Below, piece by piece: positions 1 through 8,842 of a stretch of DNA of 64,000 nt. The number at the start of each line of letters is the position of its first letter. Position 1 is the first letter of the stretch. The stretch is from Oxynema aestuarii AP17 (GTDB taxonomy: Bacteria > Cyanobacteriota > Cyanobacteriia > Cyanobacteriales > Laspinemataceae). The notes under the pieces are model-generated. The model did not search any database. It was given only the letters and a program-made list of their open reading frames with translations, and was not told the origin of the DNA. A program made the translations under genes and the position numbers. Location: positions 1,178,001 to 1,242,000 of the forward strand of contig NZ_CP051167.1 in the NCBI RefSeq assembly GCF_012295525.1, in the 5' to 3' direction.

Positions 1-1173
1 GTCACCACCCTCGACTACTCCGAATATCTCGGACGTATCGTCATCGGACGCATCCACAACGGCACGATTAAAGCCGGACAGCAAGCCGCTTTAGTCAAAG
101 AAGACGGCAGCATCGTCAAAGCCAAAATCTCCAAATTAATGGGGTTTGAAGGCTTGAGTCGGGTGGAAATCGAGGAAGCCTCCGCCGGAAACTTGGTCGC
201 CGTCGCCGGATTTGGAGATGCCAATATCGGCGAGACGATTACTTGTCCGGAAGAACCCCAAGCTTTACCCCTGATTAAAGTAGACGAACCGACCTTACAA
301 ATGACCTTCTGGGTCAACGATTCGCCATTTGCGGGTTTGGAAGGCAGTTACGTGACCTCCCGGCAATTGCGCGATCGCCTCATGCGCGAACTCGAAACCA
401 ACGTCGCCTTACGGGTCGAAGAAGCGGACACCCCGGATAAATTCCTCGTCTCCGGTCGCGGCGAACTGCACCTGGGGATCCTGATCGAAACCATGCGCCG
501 GGAAGGCTACGAGTTCCAAGTCTCCCAACCGCAGGTCATTTACCGAGAAATCAACGGTCAACCCTGCGAACCTTACGAATGTCTGGTGCTCGATATCCCG
601 GAAGAAGCCGTCGGCGGTTGTATCGAACGTCTCGGTCAGCGACGCGGAGAAATGCTCGATATGCGCGTCGGCGTCAACGGTCGGACTCAACTCGAATTCG
701 CGATTCCGGCGCGGGGGTTGATCGGGTTCCGGGGTGAGTTCTTGCGCCTTTCTCGCGGGGAAGGGATCATGAATCACAGTTTCCTCGATTATCGTTCGTT
801 AGCCGGAGATGTGGAAACCCGCCGCAATGGGGTGATTATCTCGTTTGAGGAAGGAACGGCGACTTTCTACGCTTTGAAAAATGCGGAAGACCGGGGCGTG
901 TTTTTCATCACGCCGGGGACGAAGGTGTATAAGGGGATGATCGTCGGCGAACACAATCGTCCGCAGGATTTGGATTTGAACGTCTGCAAGACCAAGCAGT
1001 TGACTAACGTCCGGTCTTCGACGGGGGATGAGTTGGTGCAGTTGCAGGCGCCTGTGGAGATGAGTTTGGAACGGGCGTTAGAGTATATCGGGCCGGATGA
1101 GTTGCTGGAAGTGACGCCGGAATCGATTCGCTTGCGGAAGATGGCGAATAATAAGAAGTTGGCGAAACGCTAA
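1..1173 (+). CDS. typA: TypA/BipA translational GTPase, C-terminal part
   Basis: The reading frame is open from base 1 and ends with TAA at 1171-1173, giving 390 residues. The family is about 600 residues, so the N-terminal GTP-binding domain lies to the left of the window. The visible part begins in the EF-Tu-like domain II ([17 protein letters not shown]). It continues through the EF-G-like domain ([20 protein letters not shown]) and the BipA-specific C-terminus ([37 protein letters not shown]). TypA binds ribosomes and helps 50S assembly and growth under stress. A hairpin follows the stop codon. Identity is clear; only the truncation by the window edge limits the call. Confidence 0.96.
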   Translation, partial: VTTLDYSEYLGRIVIGRIHNGTIKAGQQAALVKEDGSIVKAKISKLMGFEGLSRVEIEEASAGNLVAVAGFGDANIGETITCPEEPQALPLIKVDEPTLQMTFWVNDSPFAGLEGSYVTSRQLRDRLMRELETNVALRVEEADTPDKFLVSGRGELHLGILIETMRREGYEFQVSQPQVIYREINGQPCEPYECLVLDIPEEAVGGCIERLGQRRGEMLDMRVGVNGRTQLEFAIPARGLIGFRGEFLRLSRGEGIMNHSFLDYRSLAGDVETRRNGVIISFEEGTATFYALKNAEDRGVFFITPGTKVYKGMIVGEHNRPQDLDLNVCKTKQLTNVRSSTGDELVQLQAPVEMSLERALEYIGPDELLEVTPESIRLRKMANNKKLAKR

Positions 1174-1196
1174 ACGTCGCTGTCTGAAAGCGGAAT

Positions 1197-1233
1197 AAGA
1201 AATAGGGGCGTTCGGGCGATCGGACGCTCTTAT
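1197..1233 (+). terminator. Terminator-like hairpin after typA
   Basis: About 24 bases after the typA stop, an arm starting AATAGGGGCGTTCG pairs with a later arm CGGACGCTCTTATT, using some G-T pairs, and a T-rich stretch follows. Position and shape fit an intrinsic terminator for typA. Folding energy was not computed. Confidence 0.5.
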
Positions 1234-1416
1234 TTTGTGCGCCAATCGCCGCCTCATTCAACGTGCGATCGCGCAAGCGCGTGGTTAACATCTCCGGCGT
1301 CGTACTTTTTTCTAAATCCTCATTAAAAACTTGATAAGATATTAGATATTTAGACTTAGAACTTAGAACCAAAATCAAACATACAGTCATTAAGATTGCA
1401 GGAGAATTCAGCAAAG

Positions 1417-2109
1417 ATGAAAAGCCTCAATCAGAATCAGCTTTGGCGATGGTTTGGCGTATTGGGAATCGTAGCAGTGAGTACGATCGCCTTGGACTTG
1501 AATCAATTCAGTGCAATTGCTCAACCCCAACTCAATTGCAACAATCCCCGAACTCAACGCGAACTAAATGCTTGTGAGCAACAACGTTGGGAAGCGGCAG
1601 ATCTCGAACTCAATCAAATCTATCAATCTCTAATCCCACAACTGTCCAATAACCGACGGCAACAATTAGTCAAAGCACAACGCGCCTGGATTGCATTTCG
1701 GGATTCTGAATGCGCCTTTCACAGCAGTGTAGCAGAAGGTGGAACCATGCAACCGATGCTGTATTACGGCTGTTTGGCGAATTTAACCGACATTAGAAAT
1801 GCCGAACTTTATCGGTATGAAAGAGGACAAATCCCGCCTGCTCTAGGAGAAAATTATCAAATTGCAGACAGGCAGTTGAATGCCGTTTATCAGCAGTTGA
1901 TGGATCGACTGCCCAGTAAGCGAAAAAATCTGTTAAAAACAGCAGAATTGGATTGGATCGAATATCGCGATGCGCTCTGTGAATTTGAACGCAGTGGAGG
2001 TGGCAATGCAGGGTTTAATTTCTGTCGAATTCGCCTGACAGAAGTTAGAGTAGAGCAGTTAGAAGCTCATTTGGATTTCCTAAGCCAGATTATGCATTAC
2101 AAGGCTTAG
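1417..2109 (+). CDS. Secreted protein with two LprI-like (DUF1311) domains
   Basis: The product has 230 residues from the ATG at 1417. A TTG at 1396 would add seven residues, but the ATG gives a cleaner signal peptide, and GGAG lies 12 bases upstream. After a hydrophobic leader ending near FSAIAQ come two copies of an LprI-type domain. The first runs roughly from residue 40 to 135 and contains WIAFRDSECAF. The second runs from about 147 to the end and contains WIEYRDALCEF. Both carry the aromatic-acidic motif and paired cysteines, suggesting disulfides in the periplasm. LprI proteins can inhibit lysozyme; that role is not established for this one. It stands alone, 240 bases after typA. Confidence 0.75.
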   Translation: MKSLNQNQLWRWFGVLGIVAVSTIALDLNQFSAIAQPQLNCNNPRTQRELNACEQQRWEAADLELNQIYQSLIPQLSNNRRQQLVKAQRAWIAFRDSECAFHSSVAEGGTMQPMLYYGCLANLTDIRNAELYRYERGQIPPALGENYQIADRQLNAVYQQLMDRLPSKRKNLLKTAELDWIEYRDALCEFERSGGGNAGFNFCRIRLTEVRVEQLEAHLDFLSQIMHYKA

Positions 2110-2277
2110 CATGGCGTGCGTCAAAGGGGAAGAATAAAAAGTTGAGGCAAAAAGGGCGATCGTAGCAGAAGAGAACCTTGGCCAAAACCGCCCAAACAGT
2201 CCTCAAAAAAATGTCAATTGCCGTACAGAAACGGACGAGACGGGTGTAACACGGGCTTGACTCATCTCGTTGAAATA

Positions 2278-2389
2278 TCTAACAGCTCACCAGAAGAAAA
2301 TTGACTCTTCAGCTTGATGAACTCTAGTCATTTGTTGTCCACAAAAACAACACAATATGGGTGTGGCTCGCTATAGATAAGCTGTTAGA
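2278..2389. repeat. Pair of 10-bp inverted repeats, possible small mobile remnant
   Basis: TCTAACAGCT at 2278-2287 and its exact complement AGCTGTTAGA at 2380-2389 bracket about 90 non-coding bases downstream of two convergent genes. The right copy lies in the string ATAAGCTGTTAGAGATTTAA, which closely resembles a string at 49470-49490. This suggests a dispersed repeat. The nature of the element is unknown. Confidence 0.4.
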
Positions 2390-2392
2390 GAT

Positions 2393-4237
2393 TTAAAATT
2401 CCAAAAACTCCTGTTTTTCTACTCGAATTAACCGATAATTGCCCGCTTCAGCTAAAACTTGATAGTCTGGAGGACGCAAACCTGTCCCTCGGATTTTATT
2501 GGGATAGCCTAAAATCATTAGCGTTTCCGAAGCGGGTGATTTTCGGGCGAGATTCTGCACGTATTCGCGCGTATCCGTAGATCGTCGAAAGAAGGTAATC
2601 GGTTGACGGGTATAAAACACCAAGCTCGGTTTTTCAAAGCCGACCATAATCACTTCTTCGTCGGCTTGTCTGAGTTCGACTATGCGATCGGCCATTTGGC
2701 GGATCGGGATTTGTCTTTGACTGTCGAATAAAGTGTAAATTGGATAGACGGCGACGGTAAAAAAGAGTAGAAAGCTAATTAGATTGATAGCGAGAATGGG
2801 GCGCGATCGCCCCTGCCACCAGCTCAGGGCGATCGCCCCTGCGGTAATAGTTAAAATCGCCGCAGCCCTCAGTGCCAAGCCACTCGATTGTAATAAATCG
2901 CGAAATTCGGGCATCGACGGATCGCGTCCGAGCAGTTGCCGACTCCAGAAAAAGACGGCGGCGAGTAAGAGTAAAAGTAGCAGATTTAAACCGATGGAAA
3001 AATGGAAAAAGCGGCGGGGCGATCCGGCGGAGCCTTCACTTTGCGATCGCCCGGATCGACCTTCTCCATTTAACGAAGGATTTTCGACTTCTTCACTCCA
3101 AAACAAGCTGGTTAAAATCGCGGCGGCAGGCAGTAAGGGTAAGACATAACTGGGTAACTTGGTAGCAGCAATGGTGAAGAAAATGAAGATAACAGCAAAC
3201 CAAGTGAAAGCAAAAAAAGTCAACTGCCGCGATCGCGATTGGGATTGCCAGCGTCGCCGTTTCCAAAAACCCGATCGCGCCAAACCCAAAGGTAAATAAC
3301 TCGACCACGGCGCAAATCCGAGCAAGATGACGGCAAGGTAAAAATACCACGGTTCGCCGTGACGGTTGACCACTTGGGTGAAGCGCTCGAAGTTGTGATA
3401 GCCAAAAAAGCTATCGATATAACTTTGCCCGTTCGCGACAATGACGGCGACATACCAGGGAATGGCGATCGCGCCGACGAGGAACAGTCCCCAAACGAGC
3501 TTCATTTCGCGCACTACCGTGGTGAATTCCCCCAGGTACAGCAGAAAACTGCCAATAATCAATGCCGGAAGCACGATCCCCACCGGACCTTTCGCGAGGA
3601 TAGCTAGGGCGATCGCCAGATAAAAAATAAAATACCAAGTGTTAGGATTTCGCAACGGTTGTGGCAGATCCACCCCCAAAATGGGCGATTTTTCCTCGGG
3701 ATCTCCCGTCGCGTAGCCCCAAAAAAACGCCAGCAAACCGATATCCATGCAGGCGGTCAGTAACATATCCGAGACCCCGGTTCGTCCCCAAGCGATGACT
3801 TGTATATTCAAGGCAAACAGAGTGGCGGCCAGTCCCGCCCCCAACCAAGAGGAAACCGAGTTCGATCGCGGCATTTGTCGCTGCCACGGGTGAGACAGTC
3901 CGAAGGTGCGGACCGTCAAAAATAAGAACAAAGTAAGAACAATGGCGCACGATGCCGAAGGCAAGCGGACGGCCCATTCATTGACCCCGAAAACCTGGTA
4001 GGCGATCGCCATCAACCAATAAATCAGAGGCGGTTTGTCAAAGCGCGTTTCGCCGTTGAAATAGGGAGTAATCCAATCCCCGGTTACGGTCATTTGGCGC
4101 GCCGCTTCGGCGAATAAAGGTTCGGTTTCGTCGATCAAGCTGACACTACCCAAGTTCCATAAAAAAGCCAGCCCCGCGATCGCGATCGACCACAATCCAG
4201 CAGCCAACCATAAAACAGTCTGAGTCTTGGCAAACAA
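2393..4237 (-). CDS. GT39/ArnT-like membrane glycosyltransferase
   Basis: A protein of 614 residues from a TTG start; no ATG lies close to the expected N-terminus. After the first membrane helix comes the luminal acidic motif of GT-C transferases (DETEPLFAEAARQM, residues 36-49), then GDWITPYFNGETRFDKPPLI, typical of ArnT/PMT family members. About ten further hydrophobic helices follow, then a soluble C-terminal segment from about residue 515. Such enzymes move a sugar from a polyprenyl-phosphate carrier to lipid or protein on the outer face of the membrane. The acceptor cannot be told from sequence. Between about residues 390 and 405 there is a short Gly/Ser/Arg-rich cytoplasmic loop. Confidence 0.85.
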   Translation of the reverse strand: MFAKTQTVLWLAAGLWSIAIAGLAFLWNLGSVSLIDETEPLFAEAARQMTVTGDWITPYFNGETRFDKPPLIYWLMAIAYQVFGVNEWAVRLPSASCAIVLTLFLFLTVRTFGLSHPWQRQMPRSNSVSSWLGAGLAATLFALNIQVIAWGRTGVSDMLLTACMDIGLLAFFWGYATGDPEEKSPILGVDLPQPLRNPNTWYFIFYLAIALAILAKGPVGIVLPALIIGSFLLYLGEFTTVVREMKLVWGLFLVGAIAIPWYVAVIVANGQSYIDSFFGYHNFERFTQVVNRHGEPWYFYLAVILLGFAPWSSYLPLGLARSGFWKRRRWQSQSRSRQLTFFAFTWFAVIFIFFTIAATKLPSYVLPLLPAAAILTSLFWSEEVENPSLNGEGRSGRSQSEGSAGSPRRFFHFSIGLNLLLLLLLAAVFFWSRQLLGRDPSMPEFRDLLQSSGLALRAAAILTITAGAIALSWWQGRSRPILAINLISFLLFFTVAVYPIYTLFDSQRQIPIRQMADRIVELRQADEEVIMVGFEKPSLVFYTRQPITFFRRSTDTREYVQNLARKSPASETLMILGYPNKIRGTGLRPPDYQVLAEAGNYRLIRVEKQEFLEF

Positions 4238-4313
4238 TTTATCTTTGAAAACCCGTATCTGTGGACTTTAGATTTTAGATTTTAGCAAAACCGCCAGAAT
4301 CCTCGCAGTTCTG

Positions 4314-5843
4314 CTAAATTTGAACCATATCCCCATAAAGAGTTAACAATTGCTCCTCAGTTAAAACATCGGTGTCTTCCTGGGGACTCCACAACACCTC
4401 TAACACCAACAAATACTCCGGAGTAATCGCCGCCGCCCGTTGTAAAGCCGCTTTGAGTTCTTCATCGGAATAGACTTGGTCGAATAACGGTTGGTCGTCT
4501 TCCGTTCCCACCAGTAAAGTCACCACAATATAGGAGGCTAATTCATCTCCCGCATCGGGTAAAGCTTCTCGATACTTAACTTGTCCGCCGACATTGGCGA
4601 AAGTTTCGGCACTGAATTTGCTGCGTTCTTCAATCGATAATTCTTGGAACCGTTGCCCTGCTTTGTCTCGATTCTCCACTGTTTCGGAAACCGCTTGGGC
4701 GCGCACCCAATACTCGGGATGACGCAATAACCCCAAGGCGGTTTCTTGTAAAAATTCGCACCGTCCTTCGGGAGTTTCCAGGTCGGCGCTCAGACTGGTT
4801 TCGTTGAGTTGTTGCTGAATCTGGCGGGCGCTGGCGAGTAAGGCGACTTGTAGCTTACTCACGGTCACCACATCATTATCTAGCTCGTTGGCGGGGGCCG
4901 CTCCTGCACCGCGTTTGCTCATCATGTACCAAATCGCACCTAAAACGCCCCCCGAGACCAGTAAGAAGAGGACGAAACCCCAAGGAAATCCCCTCGAAGC
5001 TCTGGGGGCGTTGGTGGAGGTATTTAAATTCCCGGAATAGTTAGGAGTGGGGGCGGTTTGGTTGTACTGACCCGTTCCGGGATTGGCGGGGACGGTGTTG
5101 GGAATCGAGGTCGGAGAGGCTTCGGGGTTGTATTTGAGTCCGGAGTCTACGTTATCAACCGAGGGTTGAGTGGGAGCGGGTGCGGGATAGTACGGTTGTT
5201 GGTAGTTGGGTTCGTCGGATTCAAACTCGATTTCTGGGTTGATGATATAAACATTGCCCGATGAGGAGCCGTTGTAACGCGGTTGGGGAGTGCGGTAAGT
5301 CGGACTGGAGGGAACGGACGTAGGAGTGGGGGTGGGAGTGGGTGTAGGGGAAGGGGTGCGGTTGAAGCTGCCGCCTTGGACTCGTCCCCCGGTGTTGCTG
5401 CGGCTGGGGCTGGTGGTAGAGGGGCTGGTGGTCGGTTGGCTGCGAGGGGTGGGGCTGGGTTTGGGTGAGGCGCTGGGTTTGGGTGAACTGGTGCGGTTGA
5501 AGCTGCCGCCTTGGACTCGTCCCCCGGTATTGCTGCGGCTGGGACTGGTAGTGCGGCTGGGACTGGTAGTGCGGCTGGGGCTGGTAGTGCGGGAACGGCT
5601 CGAACTGCCACTGCTGCGGGAACGGGAACCGGAGGAGCGGGAACGGCTCGAACTGCCACTGCTGCGGGAACGGGAACCGGAGGAGCGGGAACGGCTCGAA
5701 CTGCCACTGCTGCGACGGGCGAGGACGAGGGAGTTACTTTGAACCCACTGAGTGATGTTTTTTCCGGCATGGGGTTCGATTTTGAGCTCGTTGACCAAAA
5801 CCAAGGTGAGTAAGGTGGCAACGATCGCGTTGAGCTTTAACAT
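4314..5843 (-). CDS. DUF1517 family membrane protein with Ser/Arg repeat region
   Basis: The product has 509 residues. It begins with a hydrophobic leader (residues 4-20). A low-complexity stretch rich in Ser, Arg, Gly, Thr and Pro runs from about 44 to 280. A membrane helix near 290-307 (WGFVLFLLVSGGVLGAIWYM) and a folded C-terminal domain of about 190 residues matching DUF1517 follow. The C-terminal domain is the conserved part and occurs across cyanobacteria and plastids; its function is unknown to me. The long repeat region likely lies outside the cytoplasm or in the thylakoid lumen, but that is inference. DNA tandem repeats underlie the low-complexity region and have separate entries. 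Confidence 0.8.
   Translation of the reverse strand: MLKLNAIVATLLTLVLVNELKIEPHAGKNITQWVQSNSLVLARRSSGSSSRSRSSGSRSRSSGSSSRSRSSGSRSRSSGSSSRSRTTSPSRTTSPSRTTSPSRSNTGGRVQGGSFNRTSSPKPSASPKPSPTPRSQPTTSPSTTSPSRSNTGGRVQGGSFNRTPSPTPTPTPTPTSVPSSPTYRTPQPRYNGSSSGNVYIINPEIEFESDEPNYQQPYYPAPAPTQPSVDNVDSGLKYNPEASPTSIPNTVPANPGTGQYNQTAPTPNYSGNLNTSTNAPRASRGFPWGFVLFLLVSGGVLGAIWYMMSKRGAGAAPANELDNDVVTVSKLQVALLASARQIQQQLNETSLSADLETPEGRCEFLQETALGLLRHPEYWVRAQAVSETVENRDKAGQRFQELSIEERSKFSAETFANVGGQVKYREALPDAGDELASYIVVTLLVGTEDDQPLFDQVYSDEELKAALQRAAAITPEYLLVLEVLWSPQEDTDVLTEEQLLTLYGDMVQI
5536..5589. repeat. 18-bp tandem repeat, three copies, inside the DUF1517 gene
   Basis: Three nearly identical 18-base units (CGGCTGGGACTGGTAGTG and variants) lie head to tail and encode the hexapeptide TTSPSR on the minus strand. 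The length is a multiple of three, so copy-number change keeps the frame. Confidence 0.85.
5590..5713. repeat. 48-bp tandem repeat, about 2.6 copies, inside the DUF1517 gene
   Basis: Two full 48-base units (5590-5637 and 5638-5685) and a partial third follow one another with almost no change. On the minus strand they encode the 16-residue block SSGSSSRSRSSGSRSR. Near-identity at the DNA level points to recent expansion by slippage or unequal exchange. Confidence 0.9.
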
Positions 5844-5885
5844 GGCCGTTTCCGACAGGGGTCTTCACCTTCAGTCTTAGCCTAT

Positions 5886-6596
5886 TTAAGGGCATTCGTC
5901 ATGGGAATCGCTACTCAGTTGCCACTGTTGGAGTAAGTCCGGGCGCCGTTGGCGGGTTCGTTCGATTTGTTGTTGGCGGCGCCAGCGCGCGATCGCGCCA
6001 TGATGGCCGGAGAGTAAGACTTCGGGAACTTTGAGGCCGCGAAATTCGGCGGGACGGGTGTAGTGGGGATAGTCGAGCAAGCCGTCCTCGAAACTGTCGG
6101 CGACGACGGATTCGCGTTTGCCGACGGTTCCCGGTTGCAAGCGCACGACACCATCGATGAGGGCCAGGGCGGGGATTTCACCTCCGGTGAGGACGAAATC
6201 GCCTAAGGAGACTTCTCGAGTGACCAGGTGCATGACTCGTTCGTCTACACCTTCGTAGCGCCCGCAAATTAAAACGAGTTGGTCGTAATCGGCGCTTAGT
6301 TGGCGAAATAAGCTTTGGGTCATCGGTTGACCTTGGGGGGTCATGAGGATGATTTCGCGCCGTTGTAAGACGGGTAAAGACTCGATCGCGGCGAAAATCG
6401 GTTCGGGTTTCATGACCATGCCGACACCGCCGCCATAGGGTTCGTCATCGACTTTACGATGCTTGTCGGTGGTGAAATCCCGAGGGTTGACGAGGTTGAT
6501 GTGGGCGATTTGTTTGGCTAAGGCTTTACCGAGCAACCCAGTTTGTAGCGGTCCGGCGAACAGTTCTGGGAAGAGGGTAATGACATCAATACGCAC
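5886..6596 (-). CDS. trmD: tRNA (guanine37-N1)-methyltransferase TrmD
   Basis: A SPOUT-class methyltransferase of 236 residues, full family length. It uses S-adenosylmethionine to methylate G37 next to the anticodon, preventing frameshifting. Visible motifs are DEPYGGGVGMVMKPEPIFAA (51-70), the knot segment LICGRYEGVDERV (109-121) and LGDFVLTGGEIPALALIDG (131-149), which bind the cofactor. The start ATG at 6596 gives the usual MRIDVITLFPELF N-terminus. It lies on the same strand as the upstream DUF89 region but far from it, and the DUF1517 gene follows 42 bases downstream. Confidence 0.97.
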   Translation of the reverse strand: MRIDVITLFPELFAGPLQTGLLGKALAKQIAHINLVNPRDFTTDKHRKVDDEPYGGGVGMVMKPEPIFAAIESLPVLQRREIILMTPQGQPMTQSLFRQLSADYDQLVLICGRYEGVDERVMHLVTREVSLGDFVLTGGEIPALALIDGVVRLQPGTVGKRESVVADSFEDGLLDYPHYTRPAEFRGLKVPEVLLSGHHGAIARWRRQQQIERTRQRRPDLLQQWQLSSDSHDECP

Positions 6597-7621
6597 GAGA
6601 GCTTGGGTGAATTTTGGCTATAAAGTGTAACGAAAATTTAACATATTCAGGGGGCGATCGCCCGGGAAGGGGGGCATCGTCGGTTTTTGCGCGAGGCGAT
6701 CGCCGTGGGAGAGGAAGGAAGCGAGGGGATTGAGGGAGTCGAGGCGAAACCGTGACGGACTCGGCGGGTCGCTTTGCGATCTCCCCGAGGCACTCCACTA
6801 GGTCAACATTTGCTGAAATAGCTAACATTCCTTGCCAGAATCTGGCATGATAAAACATTGTCGCAAATGCCATTATCGCAAATGCGTTCCGTTCCCCGAG
6901 AGGTGGAGGGAGCGCGCTGAGTTGAGCCGTCGTTCTATGTTAGGATAACGGAGGTTTTAAGCCCCAATGGAGTAACTTGTGAGGTTTGAAATTTGTTGAG
7001 TTGAAAACTGAGACTCCTCGAACCGAAAAACCTGCACGAGAGCTACCCAAGAGGTACGAAAGACCTCGATAGAAACCGATGCTATTGCAACGAATAGCAC
7101 CCCCCAGAAAAACTGAACCTTTTCAATCCAAAACTGTAAGGCAGAGCGCGGCTCAACAGTAAAAAAGTAAGCCTGTGGAGACCGGGACGGGGGAAGCGAA
7201 TGACTCGAACTAAAAATTTGCACGGCGGTGTGAATTTTGGCACAGAGATCGGGATCGGCGCTCCCGATTCGCTTTTCAGCCAAGGTCACTGAAGCAGGAA
7301 TCCCATCCATTTTGCTCGATGGGTGCGAGCGTCAACCCGATCCGTCATCCGAGACGATTCGATCGTCCGTGCTGCCTTGAGCCTTGGTTCCCTATACGGG
7401 ATTCTAGACCGACGGCAAGCTTTGCCGGAGGGAAAGACCGAAACCTACAGGAGCGAAGGGGGCAAGTGAATCGGGAACCCAACCGGACTCCCACTTGTGG
7501 GGCGATCGCCCCAGCCGAAACGGCCCCGGGCGGTCGAGCGATCGACGGAACCGCTACGCCGGGTTGCCGGGCGGACAAGAGTCGCAGTTCATTAAACTCA
7601 CGGCCTATAGCAATATCATCC
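6597..7621. other. 1-kb stretch with no confident gene
   Basis: Between trmD and the preferred cphB start there is no convincing coding region. A minus-strand frame at 6957-7310 (117 codons, ATG start) has one plausible membrane helix (FFWGVLFVAIASVSIEVF) but no ribosome-binding site and no recognisable family. The cphB frame is open upstream to 7319, but its translation there is Arg/Pro-rich and unlike cyanophycinase. The promoters of trmD and cphB should lie here. Confidence 0.4.
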
Positions 7622-8485
7622 ATGCAGCAGTTAGAATCACAATCCCTTCAACCGAAGATCCCCCAACCGCTAAAAAATACTGTCATGGTGATTGGCGGAG
7701 CAGAAGACAAAGTGCATGGCCGCGAGATCCTGCACACGTTTTTCGGTCGTGCGGGGGGAGTGGAGGCGCGGATTGCCATCATCCCTTGTGCCTCGCGCGA
7801 ACCGTCGGCGATCGGCGATCGCTACCGCACGATCTTTGCGGACATGGGCGCCAAAGCCATCGAGCTGCTCGATATCCGAGAACGATCCCAGGGAGAAGAT
7901 CCCCGATGGCAAGAGTATCTAGAAGAGTCCACCGGGGTATTCATGACCGGGGGGGATCAATTGCGCTTGTGCGCTCTGTTGGCGGACACCCCGCTCATGG
8001 AAAAAATCCGGATGAAAGTGCGCGAAGGCAAAATTACCCTGGCGGGTACCAGTGCGGGCGCGGCAGTGATGGGCCATCACATGATTGCCGGGGGGGGAAG
8101 TGGCGAGTCGCCCAACCGTTCCTTAGTCGATATGGCGACGGGCTTGGGAATTCTGCCGGATGTGATTGTGGACCAGCATTTTCACAACCGCAATCGCATG
8201 GCGCGGCTGCTTTCGGCGATCGCCTGCCACCCGGATCGCCTCGGGGTGGGGATCGATGAAGACACGTGCGCGATGTTTGAAAGTGACGGCACCCTCCAAG
8301 TGATGGGCAAAGGAACGGTGAATATTGTCGATCCCGGCGATATGTTCTACACCAACGAATCTCAGGTGGCGGCGAGCGACCCGCTCAGCCTTTACAACCT
8401 GCGGGTTCACATTCTCTGTCACGGCGATCGCTACGACCTGCGCCAGCGCACGATCGTCCATCCCCAATCGCGACCGACCCCCTAA
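7622..8485 (+). CDS. cphB: Cyanophycinase
   Basis: A serine peptidase of family S51 that cuts cyanophycin (multi-L-arginyl-poly-L-aspartate) into beta-Asp-Arg dipeptides in the cytoplasm. The ATG at 7622 gives 287 residues, close to family length. The frame is open 101 codons further left, but that part does not look like the family. Visible landmarks are IGGAEDKVHGREIL (24-37), FMTGGDQLRLCALLADTP (107-124), the nucleophile elbow AGTSAGAAVMG with Ser144, and VDQHFHNRNRMARLLSAI with conserved histidines. cphA follows on the same strand after 357 bases, so the degradative gene precedes the synthetic gene. Confidence 0.95.
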   Translation: MQQLESQSLQPKIPQPLKNTVMVIGGAEDKVHGREILHTFFGRAGGVEARIAIIPCASREPSAIGDRYRTIFADMGAKAIELLDIRERSQGEDPRWQEYLEESTGVFMTGGDQLRLCALLADTPLMEKIRMKVREGKITLAGTSAGAAVMGHHMIAGGGSGESPNRSLVDMATGLGILPDVIVDQHFHNRNRMARLLSAIACHPDRLGVGIDEDTCAMFESDGTLQVMGKGTVNIVDPGDMFYTNESQVAASDPLSLYNLRVHILCHGDRYDLRQRTIVHPQSRPTP

Positions 8486-8842
8486 CGCCCCATCCAGCCG
8501 CGCCATGTTTCTACCCGTCCGCTCCTATCCTCCGTCCGCTCCAGGCGATCGTGCGGGGGATTTGAGTCTCGTGATGTCAAGTGTCGCGGTCTCAAATCCC
8601 ACCGAGGTCAATGTTGTCAATCTTTATACCCGGATCCGAACCCTCGTGTCCTTCGCGATCGCCTCGCCCGCCTGTTCGAGACATCGGTTCGAGGGTCGAA
8701 GATCGGCGGCGATCGCCATCCAATCCGAACGTAAACCGCACGAATTGTTCGCAGCGAACAGTCTGACCCGTTTTCCAACTCAGAAACTAGATACAGTCCC
8801 TCCATTGCTTCTAACAACAGCGCATCACCCTCGGGGAGAGTT
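8486..8842. other. cphB-cphA intergenic region
   Basis: The 357 bases between cphB and cphA contain no credible gene. They could carry a promoter of cphA or a leader of a joint transcript. GGGGAGAG at 8833-8840 is a good ribosome-binding site just before the cphA ATG. I found no GTA-N8-TAC (NtcA-type) site by eye. Confidence 0.5.

Noticed and set aside
6586-6873. Minus-strand frame of 95 codons upstream of trmD
   Set aside because: Composition is Arg/Pro/Ser-rich from CGATCG-type DNA, it overlaps the trmD start, and no family is recognised.
6957-7310. Minus-strand frame of 117 codons with one hydrophobic stretch
   Set aside because: There is no ribosome-binding site or recognisable family. 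It is kept only as a remark in the intergenic entry.
8680-8710. GGTTCGAG string resembling a tRNA T-loop
   Set aside because: No surrounding cloverleaf can be drawn, and no matching acceptor stem is present.
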